From Clostridium hydrogeniformans DSM 21757 (GTDB taxonomy: Bacteria; Bacillota; Clostridia; Clostridiales; Clostridiaceae), in contig NZ_JMLJ01000003.1 of assembly GCF_000686705.1 (NCBI RefSeq), forward strand, positions 248,001-312,000: a stretch of DNA of 64,000 bases, given 5' to 3'. Within the stretch, counting starts at the first letter, position 1; each line of letters opens with the position of its first letter. The position numbers were made by a program, and so were the translations under genes. Below, piece after piece: positions 38,501-48,073 of this stretch. The notes beneath the pieces were generated by a model that saw only the letters and a list, made by a program, of their open reading frames with translations, was not told the DNA's origin and did not search any database.

Positions 38501-38854
38501 TTATTTTATTCTTCTTATCATTGCTGAAAATATATATGGTTTAATTTGCCCTGCACTATATATTTCCCCCAATAAAGAACTCTTCTTCTGTTGTAATTCT
38601 TCATTTTTTAAATTTTTTATATCATTAAATCCTTCAATAATTTCCTCTCTTAACTTATTAGGAACTTTTAGTTTTCCATTTCTATCACATACTACTCCTG
38701 TTATCAATTTAAAATCTCTTCTATTATATATCTTTGTTTTTGTCCTTTTTAATTTTAAGTGATATTTCTTCAGCTCAATTTCAACTTCGCAAATCATTTT
38801 TTCGATATAGGATTGGTATATGAAAATGTCATATCATCCACATATAAAAATAAT
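38501..38854 (-). pseudogene. C-terminal relic of a retron-type reverse transcriptase
   Basis: The frame reads LFLYVDDMTFSYTNP, which is the YxDD catalytic motif of reverse transcriptases, followed by a thumb region with KTKIYNRRDFKLITGVV and KLKVPNKLREE. The VTG-like ITGVV and VPNK..R elements are typical of retron and related defence RTs rather than group II introns, since no maturase domain follows. Fingers and palm motifs before YVDD are missing. It is fused out of frame to the Panacea relic. A 98-residue open frame from 38797 remains but lacks the active site. Confidence 0.72.
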
Positions 38855-39014
38855 GTTCTATATTTACTTGGTCATGAATCCATGTCTCAAATCTTCCATT
38901 ATCAAATTGTATATAATACCAAGCATAAGCATAATAACACATCTTTTGAAGCTTCTTATGTGTCATAGGTAGTACTGATAGAAAATAATTACTTACATCA
39001 AAAATATCAATCAT
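38829..39014 (-). pseudogene. N-terminal relic of a Panacea (DUF4065) antitoxin-type gene
   Basis: MIDIFDVSNYFLS followed by PMTHKKLQKMCYYAYAWYY and FETWIHDQVN is the opening of Panacea-domain proteins, which serve as antitoxins or proteolytic adaptors in several toxin-antitoxin and defence loci. The start has a strong AGGGGGGAG site. After about 57 residues the frame runs into the reverse transcriptase relic and stops. The rest of the domain and any partner toxin are lost. Confidence 0.7.
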
Positions 39015-39081
39015 ACACTCCCCCCTTTTCAATACTTTCTATATATAGTATTTTCGCCATAACTCTACCTCCAATCTACAG

Positions 39082-39114
39082 TTATAAATACCAATAATAT
39101 ATTGGTATTTATAA
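39082..39114. repeat. Perfect 15-bp inverted repeat
   Basis: TTATAAATACCAATA and TATTGGTATTTATAA are separated by 3 nt. It lies between the Panacea start and the IS left end. It may be the operator of the lost antitoxin gene. Confidence 0.7.
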
Positions 39115-40211
39115 TAAAATATTGAACACATTAAGTCAAACTAAATAAAATAATATTTTATTTAAGAAAGGATGTGTCCATTATGGAAAAGAGCAGAAGA
39201 TACGATCAAGAATATAAATATAAGGAATAAGCTCAACAGAACTAAGTGGCGAATATGGAATTAACGTCTGGATCAAAGATGCAAAATAAATTAATATAGA
39301 TGAAAATGAAGTTATGACTTTAAGAGAAGTTAAATCTTTTAAAAAAGAAATGTCAAGAAATAAAGATGAAAATGAAATATTTAAAAAAGCTATAGACATA
39401 TTTGCAACAAGAAATTAAATGTATTAATAGAATTTATAGATAGCAATAAAAGCAACTATTATGATAATATATAAAGGTAATAAAGGTTTATATTGAACTC
39501 CTAGAATTCATCATATACTTGGTACATAAGCCTTTAATATATTTTTAAAGAGATTTCAAAGAAAAATGACTGAACTTGGCCTTTATGCAATAACTGTAAA
39601 AAAATACAAGCCTAATTCAAATAAAAAAGTAGCGGAAGGTTTAGAAAACTTTTTCAAAAGATATTTTAGAACTACTTCTATTAACTAAAAACGGGTAGTT
39701 ATATTGCACATATTCATACTATTAGAGATGGTTAGTGATATTTAGCTTCAGTTCTTGAATTACATTCTAAAAAATAATTAGCTACGCTTTCGGTAAAAGA
39801 ATAACTAATAATTTACTTATTTAAAGCTTTGAAAAATGCTATTACAGCCAAAATCCTAATAAAAATAAAGCTCTAATATTCCATACAGCCTTAGGATCTC
39901 AATACACTAGTAATGATCTAAAAGATCTATGTAAAGAGTTTAACATTATACAATCATTTAGTTAAAAAGTTCTCCATATGACAATGACTGCATAGAATGT
40001 TTTCATTATTTACTAAACAAGGAGGAAATCTATATAAATACATACCGTACCTTTGAAGAAGCTAATATAGCTATATTTAAATATATTGAAGGTTGGTATA
40101 ACATAAAAAGACTACACTCTTCTATTAATTACATGGATCCAGATCAATTTGAATTACTAGCTAGAAGTGCATCATAAAAAAGTTTGACTTTTTGTGTCCA
40201 AGATATTGACA
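39112..40211 (+). mobile_element. Decayed IS3-family insertion sequence
   Basis: The right end reads AGTTTGACTTTTTGTGTCCA and ends ATTGACA; the left end carries the matching inverted form TTGAACACA-TTAAGTCAAACT, so both termini are recognisable. Inside, OrfA pieces (MEKSRRYDQEYKYK, then STELSGEYGINVWIKDAK and ENEVMTLREVKSFKKEM) precede OrfB pieces (MTELGLYAITVKKYKPNSNK, ALGSQYTSNDLKDLCKEFN and GWYNIKRLHSSINYM). Stops and frameshifts are numerous. The element is about 1.1 kb, shorter than the usual 1.2-1.5 kb. It is inactive. Confidence 0.8.
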
Positions 40212-40388
40212 TAAGACCAATTCATATTATAAAATTTAATACATTTTTTTAATTTTCAAAAATAAGTTGATATAAACCGCTATCTAATTATTAGTAAATT
40301 TTACAATATGATTGTAATGATATATACTTTTATTAGAATCAAACTTATAACTTTATTAATACTATAATTGTTGAAGGGAGTATTACTC

Positions 40389-41390
40389 TTGAAAAATCAA
40401 ATACAAACACTACCACTAATTAAGTTAAGAAATATATCATATCCAGAAAGATCATTAACTCTATTTATATCATTATTTTCAAATTTTCACTTAAGTGAAA
40501 TCTTTTCTCTAAGAGATACATATCCAAATACTAATATAAATATTTTCATAAATGAAAATAAACTTATGTTTTTATATAAAAATTCTATTGAATTTCTTTC
40601 ATCTCTTAATACTCAAAAGATTAATATTATCTTTTCTAATAGCGTTGAATCGGACATGCTTTTTATTGATGAAAAAATTAGTATTCCTTTAGTATATATT
40701 AATAAAATGATACATCTAAATACGGGTAAAGTTATAGAAACAACTTTATGGGATATCTCTACATCAAGCTATAATACATTAAAAGGACTTTTCACACACT
40801 CTGATAACTCCTATATAAGTACTGTAAATAATTTAACATTACCAGAAATTAACTCTATTATAGATTACATAGATTATTCTTATATTCAGTTAACCTCTAA
40901 TGATATCCTTCAATTTAGTAATTTTGACAATTCAACTATTAATCTTATTTCTGTTTTATCAAACATTGAGAAACCTTTAAATTATAATGATGTAGGTTTA
41001 CTTCTTACCGAAGGTGATAAAAAAACAGATGCCTATAAAAAATATGGTGAGAATCAATCTAAAACTGGAGAACTTCTTGAGCTAGTTTCTATTAGTTCAT
41101 CTGTTCCAAAAACTGTGTCTTTAACTCCATTAGGAGAAGCTCTTCTTAATGTTAATAAAGAAGTTTTTGATAATATTATTTTCTTTGAAATTTTGAAATG
41201 TAACATTATTAAACACTTGATTTCATTATGTAAGTTTAATTACCAAGTTAATGTTAAAGAAATATGTGTACCTACTATTTCAGAGAAAACTTATTTACGT
41301 AGAAGATCTAATATCAAATATCTTGTTAATCTTTTAAAAGCTAAAAATATTGAATCTTTAAACATCCTTTTAGATAAATTATCTTTTTAA
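40389..41390 (+). CDS. Unknown island protein with possible winged-helix end
   Basis: I do not recognise this 333-residue soluble protein. The start is the TTG at 40389, with AAGGGAG 8 nt before it; an upstream TTG at 40368 has no ribosome site. The first 190 residues are rich in Asn, Ile and Ser without a known motif. Residues from about 200 (YNDVGLLLTEGDKKTDAYKK, then KTGELLELVSISSSV and TVSLTPLGEALL) look like a winged-helix module of the kind seen at the ends of some restriction and AAA-associated proteins. It faces dptH and shares its terminator. A role as regulator or extra effector of the island is possible. Confidence 0.7.
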   Translation: MKNQIQTLPLIKLRNISYPERSLTLFISLFSNFHLSEIFSLRDTYPNTNINIFINENKLMFLYKNSIEFLSSLNTQKINIIFSNSVESDMLFIDEKISIPLVYINKMIHLNTGKVIETTLWDISTSSYNTLKGLFTHSDNSYISTVNNLTLPEINSIIDYIDYSYIQLTSNDILQFSNFDNSTINLISVLSNIEKPLNYNDVGLLLTEGDKKTDAYKKYGENQSKTGELLELVSISSSVPKTVSLTPLGEALLNVNKEVFDNIIFFEILKCNIIKHLISLCKFNYQVNVKEICVPTISEKTYLRRRSNIKYLVNLLKAKNIESLNILLDKLSF

Positions 41391-41393
41391 CTA

Positions 41394-41427
41394 AAAAAAT
41401 GAGCAACGTAAATGTTGCTCATTTTTT
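41394..41427. terminator. Bidirectional terminator between the unknown gene and dptH
   Basis: AAAAAATGAGCAAC and GTTGCTCATTTTTT form a 14-bp stem with a 6-nt loop. The dptH stop codon follows at once. Confidence 0.92.
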
Positions 41428-44400
41428 CTATTTATTCTTTTGCATTTCCATCCAAAAAGCATTATCTTCCATATAGATAACATCTTCAACATTTCCTAGC
41501 TTTACTAAACTCTTATGTTTTTCTAATGACTTTATCTTAGTAAACAGCTCATCTTCCTGTGTCTTATTCGTTGTATTGTATATAAACTTTATATCTTTTA
41601 TTGAAAGGTCTGATACCTTGTGTACTATCCAAGTTAGGATATAGTTTGCATATTCATTATCTCCTGTAGAAAAATGGCTTAGTAGCTGTGTTGATAGTAT
41701 TGTTCCTACTCCAAACATTCTACCTTCTTTTAAGATCTTCTTTAAACTTTGGAAATTTTCACACAAGAAGTTATCGGCCTCATCAACTAAGATCATCTTA
41801 CTCAACTGTCTATACTTATCATCAAGTTTACTTTCTCCTAATACTTTCATTTGTGAATAGAATATATCTAGTATTATACCTACAACTAAGTTTTGAATAT
41901 CCGAATCACTGTCTGAAAGGTTTATTACTGTAACTCCATCAATCATATCATATAATGATTTAGAGTTATCCACATCTGGATCAAATATTTCAAAATCATA
42001 TAACTTATCTAAACATGTAAATAGTTTATCTTGCTTTACATCTTCATCATCAAAAAACTCTCTGCATACTTCTGCTATAGTAGGTGGTTTTTTAGTCCAT
42101 GTGTTCGGATCATTCTTTTTAATTCCACGTTTATCATATGCATTCATTATAAGTTCTTTTAATTTGTTCTCTTGAACTACACCTAAACCAAAAGCTGTAG
42201 TCATTGTATGTTTCAAAGCATTAGCAGTGTATAATGGTAATAAGTTTTTCTCCTTATTTCCTTGAACTAATTCTAGTGGATTAAATGGAAGATGATATGT
42301 CTCATATACCTTAGCATTTGTAGCCTCAACAAATTCATTATCTATATAATCACCTTTATAATCAAATATTAACAATCCAATCTTTTTACCATCAATATTT
42401 TGATAAGTATTTTTATTTAATTGATATATAAGAGATTTAGTAAACTGAGTTTTACCAGTTCCCATAGTTCCAATTATGCCTGTATTAGTATGATTATTTT
42501 GTATTGAATCAGTTGGATTCCAAATCACCTCACAATCTCTATGAATATCTCTTCCAAAAAGAACTGATAATGGATCTTTAGTTTCTGCAACTGCTACAAT
42601 ATCTTCACCGCTATTTTCACTATATATGGCACTTGATTTTTCATCATTTGAATTATCATTAATAGACGTTTCTTCTTTCATTTCACAAACTCTACCTTCA
42701 TATAGGTTATATAATAATGTATCACTCTTTATATCGCTCTTATCTAATATAAAATTGTTCTTTATTTCTTCAACACTTCTTAAAATATTTCTATATCCTG
42801 ATGCTTCTGGGAATACTAATTCTAAAATCTTATTTCCCTTATCATATTCTTCCTGATTAAAAGCATCTCCTAATTCATCAACACCAATTGAAACAAGTTC
42901 ACCATTCTTTTCAAATGATATATCACTTTTAAAAGTAAATATAGCACCTCTTCCAATTATCTCATCTAAACTATTAGATATTCTATAATCATCATTTAAT
43001 AACTTTGTTCTTACATCCGTTTCTATAATAGAATCCCAATTTTGTTCATCCCACACATTATAAAGCTTTAATTTCTCGATGCTTACAAGAACTAACTTAA
43101 TTAGAAAATCTCTAAATATCTTTGCTTGTAATTTATCATTAATTTCTTTGCTTATATTTCTTTCTATATGGTTTCTTGTTTTGTACGCTTGTAGCTTCGC
43201 TTTTTTAGTTACATCCCCTTTAACTTGTCCAATCTTAACTTCAATTGGATAATAGTGAACATCTATATTACCATCAGCACAACATTCTATTCCTACTAAT
43301 AACAAATCATCTGAATAAGCACCATCACCACTTAGATTTTTTACTGAGAACAAACCTTCTTTACTACTTAAGCCACAACCTTTGGATATTCTTAGAATTT
43401 CCTCTAATGAAATTGGAACCCATACAATATTTTCATTGTAAAAATATGACAAACTCAACTTTATAGTAGATACAATGCTAAGCTTCTCTCTATCTTCATA
43501 TCCATTACAAGAAATAATTTTTAATAGCCAATCTCCATTTATAGCATTAAAGCAGCTTATTACTTTAGTTATTAACTCATCATCATTTCCTAATAATACA
43601 TTTTTATTTTCTAAGAAACTCTTTATTACTTCCTTATATTGCTTAGTCTTTTTAGTTACTGTAATAGAGTCATATCCAGAAGATGGTGTATATTGATCAC
43701 TATAGTGTATAATAAGTAAATCTTTCTCTTCAATAGTATCCTTAAAAAATTGTAATCCAACCATTGGATTTATGAATGTTACCCAATTTGCAGATTCATA
43801 AATACGATTTAATTGATCTTCTTTATATTCATCTATAGCTGTAGTTTTGCACCTACTATCATCAAATGGTGATTCATTTTCAGCAGAACAAATTAATGCA
43901 TTCATTTTAGTAGCCATTTTTATAAGTGTATTTTTAGAATAAATAAACTTAGTTCCATACCCTGTTCTATATGACTTAGATATTTCTTTAGAAGGAACTG
44001 ATGATAATAATCCACCAAGTGATACACCCGTATTTATATTATCCATTATTGTATTTTTATTAGAGAACTCATGCTCCATTTCGTAGAATGTTATATGACT
44101 ATATTCATACTTAGTAGTATCATAATTCTTTATATAATAGCTAAGCTTTGAATTTACAATGTCAAAAATATCATCCTTAGAATACTTCTTATTGCTAGAT
44201 TTTATTGCAAATGATAAACCTAGCTTTTCCTCTGCCTCATCAACATGCACATAATTTTGAAGCTCCTCAAATACGCTATCACCAGACTTATTGTATATAT
44301 TAATAATAAGTGGTCTTAACTTCTCAATTCCCTTACTCTTTAATTCTTCATTATAATAGTCTATTATCCCTTGTAAAATATCTTTAGAGTATCCTGTATT

Positions 44401-46680
44401 AATTAAATTAATCCTTAATGGCAGTTCTGTAGATAAGAATAAAGTCTTAAAGTGTTTTATAAATTCATTTATTTTTTCTCTAACTAACTTCTTAACAAAT
44501 CCTCTGTTTCTTTCATTAAAATCAATATCATTTATTACATATTGCTTCCACTCTTTAGAATGATTTTGTTCTACAGATCTATAAAGCTTTTCTCCACCAA
44601 AAGATATATAAGGAATAAGGTTTGTTGAATCTAATTTATTAGCAATTTCTTTTTCTAAATCTTCCTCATCAGAAATCACTTTATCCTTTAACTCTTCTGT
44701 GATCATAAGTTGATATGACACATTAATAGGGTGTAATGGTGTTAGTAATATCTGTCTAGATGAACCCATTCCTTCTATTGTCCCAACTCTTAGTAAATCA
44801 ACAAATTCATCACACATATTGTCATTGTACTTAATCTTTTCTAATTTGGAATAGTATATATCAATATACGTTTTTAATCTTTCTGCTAAATCTTCATCGA
44901 TATAAGCTAAGCTTGGTAAAACAACATTTGACTTATAGTATTCAAGAATTCTGTTATAAGCTTCTTTTAACTTATCACAAACTTTTAACTCTCTAACCTT
45001 TAGTTTTCCATTTGATTCTACGAAGGCCATTCCTCCATTTTTCAAGATAAACTCTTCTCTATCAAGATTAACTTTAAATTCATCATAAGCAAAATTAACA
45101 TTCTCATCTTTAATAATTTTATTATCTAGAAATTTATAGCTACCCTTATCTCTTAATTTATTTATCCAAATTTGTCTTCCACTAATACGTGTAATCTTAG
45201 AGTTGCTTCCAACAATATTAACAGGAATTATTAGGTTATCTAGCATAAGATTAAATCTATATGCATCTTCATTTTCATCTATTTTTATCTTATTTTTCAC
45301 CTTAAACTTATTAATAGCGTTAATAGGTACATTCTCATCTTGGAAATTCAAAGTTATTGATGATGTATCTTCACCATATGGATTTAACGTAAACTCTGAA
45401 TCTGATGTCGTGAGCGTAATGTTTTGCTCTTTTTTAGCTATCTTTATAGTGTAATTAGTTCTTACAACTGTATCCTCAAATATAGCTTTATCCATTGGAA
45501 TAACGACTATCTTAAACTCATAATTACTCTTTCCTGAATAAGATACCTTATAAAAACTAACCTTCTCTTCTAAGTCTTCTAATGTCACATTAATCTTCCT
45601 ATTATTTATCTTAGCTGAAACATTCTTCCCAAAATCACATTTAACACCTTTATCTTTAATAGCTTCTAACTTATTATCAAAAGCAAAAGATAATTTGATA
45701 TTATCAACTTTATCCTTATTAAAAACAATTATGCTTCTCTTTCTTCGTTGTGCCTTAGTTGGTCCTTCTTCCTTCTCCCAGTAATCTTCCTTAGAGATAT
45801 TTTCTATAGAACTACCTTCATAGATGATATCCTTTTCGTCATAATTATCCATAGACTGTCTAACAACTTTATATTCTTCATTAAACCAGTCTTTATTAGC
45901 TAATTTCTTTTTTCCTGTTTCATCTAAAAACTTTTCTAAATTACTATCTATATCTCCACCATATTTATGGATATTATCTATCTTTAAGTACGCTTGGGAA
46001 TTCTCATTTAACCTACTAATAGCTTCCTTCTCATCATTAATTGTATCTAGCTTAGGGTCTCTAAATAATTCAAATTCTTTAAATTCAGAATCATCTATAT
46101 AGCCTTTATTTATTATAGATACTATATCGCTATACTGTAATATTGATTGACCTTCATCAGAATCTTCTCTCTCCCTTCTTCTTAGGTCAAACTTTAATAC
46201 ATATTTTGCACTTAATGCAAGATTACTTGTATCTATAAGATAATTTATATCATTTATTAATGTCTTAGAATGGAATGGCATACCTTCCTTTTGAAAGTTT
46301 ATACCTCCATCTGTGATAGTATCTTTATTACTTGTATGAATGAATAATATTGCTGAATTCTTAAATTGTGACTTCATGTTTGTACTAACTTCATTTCTTA
46401 ATGTAGCTAAGAAATCTGGATTAACACCATCAATTGTAGCTGCAACAATTAATATAATATCATTAAACTTAATTGAATATGTCGTATATTCCTCATACTT
46501 CTCATTAACTTGATATTTAAATAGTTTACTGTCAGAGATGTTTTTTATTTCTTCATATAAGTGCTTTACATCTGACTCTTTTTCAAATTGAATTTCATAT
46601 CTATCACCATAATAAATTCTTGTCCCATCAAAATATTCAACAACCTTTTTAGCTAAAAAATTATAAAATTGATCTAACAT
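41428..46680 (-). CDS. dptH: DptH, phosphorothioation-dependent restriction protein
   Basis: The 1750-residue length, gene order and fusion of a long N-terminal part to a HerA/FtsK-like ATPase match DptH (DndH). Walker A is GTMGTGKTQF near 1405 and Walker B is KMILVDEAD near 1633. Near 1147 the stretch HYYPIEVKIG, with an acidic residue upstream in LLVGIECCAD, has the E-x-K form of PD-(D/E)xK nucleases. DptFGH restrict DNA that lacks the sulfur mark. I take the ATG at 46680, with GGGGATG before it; it overlaps dptG by 20 nt. Upstream in-frame starts at 46689 and 46701 are less well placed. No mark-making genes are in the window. Confidence 0.8.
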   Translation of the reverse strand: MLDQFYNFLAKKVVEYFDGTRIYYGDRYEIQFEKESDVKHLYEEIKNISDSKLFKYQVNEKYEEYTTYSIKFNDIILIVAATIDGVNPDFLATLRNEVSTNMKSQFKNSAILFIHTSNKDTITDGGINFQKEGMPFHSKTLINDINYLIDTSNLALSAKYVLKFDLRRREREDSDEGQSILQYSDIVSIINKGYIDDSEFKEFELFRDPKLDTINDEKEAISRLNENSQAYLKIDNIHKYGGDIDSNLEKFLDETGKKKLANKDWFNEEYKVVRQSMDNYDEKDIIYEGSSIENISKEDYWEKEEGPTKAQRRKRSIIVFNKDKVDNIKLSFAFDNKLEAIKDKGVKCDFGKNVSAKINNRKINVTLEDLEEKVSFYKVSYSGKSNYEFKIVVIPMDKAIFEDTVVRTNYTIKIAKKEQNITLTTSDSEFTLNPYGEDTSSITLNFQDENVPINAINKFKVKNKIKIDENEDAYRFNLMLDNLIIPVNIVGSNSKITRISGRQIWINKLRDKGSYKFLDNKIIKDENVNFAYDEFKVNLDREEFILKNGGMAFVESNGKLKVRELKVCDKLKEAYNRILEYYKSNVVLPSLAYIDEDLAERLKTYIDIYYSKLEKIKYNDNMCDEFVDLLRVGTIEGMGSSRQILLTPLHPINVSYQLMITEELKDKVISDEEDLEKEIANKLDSTNLIPYISFGGEKLYRSVEQNHSKEWKQYVINDIDFNERNRGFVKKLVREKINEFIKHFKTLFLSTELPLRINLINTGYSKDILQGIIDYYNEELKSKGIEKLRPLIINIYNKSGDSVFEELQNYVHVDEAEEKLGLSFAIKSSNKKYSKDDIFDIVNSKLSYYIKNYDTTKYEYSHITFYEMEHEFSNKNTIMDNINTGVSLGGLLSSVPSKEISKSYRTGYGTKFIYSKNTLIKMATKMNALICSAENESPFDDSRCKTTAIDEYKEDQLNRIYESANWVTFINPMVGLQFFKDTIEEKDLLIIHYSDQYTPSSGYDSITVTKKTKQYKEVIKSFLENKNVLLGNDDELITKVISCFNAINGDWLLKIISCNGYEDREKLSIVSTIKLSLSYFYNENIVWVPISLEEILRISKGCGLSSKEGLFSVKNLSGDGAYSDDLLLVGIECCADGNIDVHYYPIEVKIGQVKGDVTKKAKLQAYKTRNHIERNISKEINDKLQAKIFRDFLIKLVLVSIEKLKLYNVWDEQNWDSIIETDVRTKLLNDDYRISNSLDEIIGRGAIFTFKSDISFEKNGELVSIGVDELGDAFNQEEYDKGNKILELVFPEASGYRNILRSVEEIKNNFILDKSDIKSDTLLYNLYEGRVCEMKEETSINDNSNDEKSSAIYSENSGEDIVAVAETKDPLSVLFGRDIHRDCEVIWNPTDSIQNNHTNTGIIGTMGTGKTQFTKSLIYQLNKNTYQNIDGKKIGLLIFDYKGDYIDNEFVEATNAKVYETYHLPFNPLELVQGNKEKNLLPLYTANALKHTMTTAFGLGVVQENKLKELIMNAYDKRGIKKNDPNTWTKKPPTIAEVCREFFDDEDVKQDKLFTCLDKLYDFEIFDPDVDNSKSLYDMIDGVTVINLSDSDSDIQNLVVGIILDIFYSQMKVLGESKLDDKYRQLSKMILVDEADNFLCENFQSLKKILKEGRMFGVGTILSTQLLSHFSTGDNEYANYILTWIVHKVSDLSIKDIKFIYNTTNKTQEDELFTKIKSLEKHKSLVKLGNVEDVIYMEDNAFWMEMQKNK

Positions 46681-48073
46681 ATAATGCATCCCCACTATCA
46701 CTTTTCTTTTCTAATACATTTAATCTTTGATAAAAATCAATTAATCTATTTCTTGAATCCTTATCTAGATAAACCCCTCTTCTTTCAAGTTCTTTTATAA
46801 CGTATTGTAATCTAACCTTTTGCTCATCTTTTATACATAGCTTAGTTAATAGTATTACATATTCTTCTGTTAAGTTTAATGTCATGCCATTTCTTCCCCT
46901 ATTTCTTAAGAAGTTATTTCTACAAAACTCAAAGAACCAATCGTAATAACGACGACTTAACTCTATAGCATTTGTAACCTTCGAATGATGATTATGTATT
47001 AAGCCATATAATTTCTCAACTTCAACTAAAATATCATCATCAGTATCAGAGTCAAATTCATATTCTGTCCAATATTCATTTTCATCTTTTATAGCAGTTT
47101 CGTACATACCTACTACTTCAGATAAATTCTTCAATGTCTCTCGTTTCTCATCATCATTCATTTTGCTAACTAATTCTTTAAATTCCTTGTAAGTATAATT
47201 ATTACGGCCAGCTTTTGAACAGTTTAAAATATTTAGGCATATTTCATGAGATCTTAAACTAGTTATAGCACTTTCTACTAAGCACCATCCATTTTCATAT
47301 CCTATACGCCCTTTAGAAACCTTTTCCCAATCAAATGTAAAGTATATTAACGGTACTTCCTTTTCATTAAACATATTATTTAAATTACCAACTGACCTTA
47401 ATATATAAACTACATAATAGAACTTTAAAAGGGTTACTATTTGAGAACAAAAGTCCCTATTTCCTTTTAAAAGATATTTCAAATCCTCATTAAAAACAGA
47501 CGTAATTTCTTCTGCGAAATTCTTATATTGTTTCTTTTTCTTTTCACTATTTATATCTACCTCTGGTAGCTTATCTAAAATTAAATCAGTTAAAACATTT
47601 CCTGTTTTATTTTCAAATACTTCTTCAATACATTTTCCATAGTTCTCTTTTTCATCAAATAAAACATCATATAGAAAATTACCCATTTCTATGTTTTCTT
47701 CTTCTGTCATTGAATAAACTAAAACTTTAGGATGAAACTTTGCAATTCCCTTATCTTCATCAAAGAAAACTGTTGAAACTACCTCTTTAAACTTTTCTTT
47801 ATCATTTTCAGTCTCAAACTCTACTGAATTTATAATATCTGAAAAGAATACCTCTTTATTAAACTCAGTTGCATTACAATTTAATAAGTTACAGCAAAAA
47901 GCTCCAATACACTCATCAAACCTTTTTATGATATCCTTATGCTCCTTTAATGGTCTAACATTATATGGAACTATTAATTTATCTTTAGTTTTAGGCTTAT
48001 GTGTTGGTTTCTTAGTCGGATCCTGCATACTATAATCCTTCTTTACTTTGCTTATATCAATCTTATATCCCAT
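46661..48073 (-). CDS. dptG: DptG, phosphorothioation-dependent restriction protein
   Basis: The 470-residue protein sits between dptF and dptH, and its length fits DptG. It has no classical enzyme motif; it is mixed helical, with acidic stretches (YEFDSDTDDDILVE) and a cysteine-bearing segment CIGAFCCNLLNC near residue 50. Its start is the nucleotide that follows the dptF stop region (overlap of 1 nt), so all three genes are translationally coupled. The assignment rests on order, size and partners more than on a motif. Confidence 0.75.
   Translation of the reverse strand: MGYKIDISKVKKDYSMQDPTKKPTHKPKTKDKLIVPYNVRPLKEHKDIIKRFDECIGAFCCNLLNCNATEFNKEVFFSDIINSVEFETENDKEKFKEVVSTVFFDEDKGIAKFHPKVLVYSMTEEENIEMGNFLYDVLFDEKENYGKCIEEVFENKTGNVLTDLILDKLPEVDINSEKKKKQYKNFAEEITSVFNEDLKYLLKGNRDFCSQIVTLLKFYYVVYILRSVGNLNNMFNEKEVPLIYFTFDWEKVSKGRIGYENGWCLVESAITSLRSHEICLNILNCSKAGRNNYTYKEFKELVSKMNDDEKRETLKNLSEVVGMYETAIKDENEYWTEYEFDSDTDDDILVEVEKLYGLIHNHHSKVTNAIELSRRYYDWFFEFCRNNFLRNRGRNGMTLNLTEEYVILLTKLCIKDEQKVRLQYVIKELERRGVYLDKDSRNRLIDFYQRLNVLEKKSDSGDALYVRSIL

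Larger units (their letters stand above)
39033..40388. other. Region between the Panacea relic and the first island gene
   Basis: The span is filled by the inverted repeat at 39082-39114 and the dead IS element at 39112-40211. The last 175 bp is AT-rich and should hold the promoter of the unknown gene that follows. Confidence 0.6.

Noticed and set aside
38501-38854. A group II intron
   Set aside because: No maturase or endonuclease domain and no intron RNA ends follow the RT part; the ITGVV/VPNK thumb is of the retron-like kind.
39181-39399. A 72-codon minus-strand frame in the IS remnant
   Set aside because: The plus strand carries the transposase pieces; the antisense frame has no start signal.
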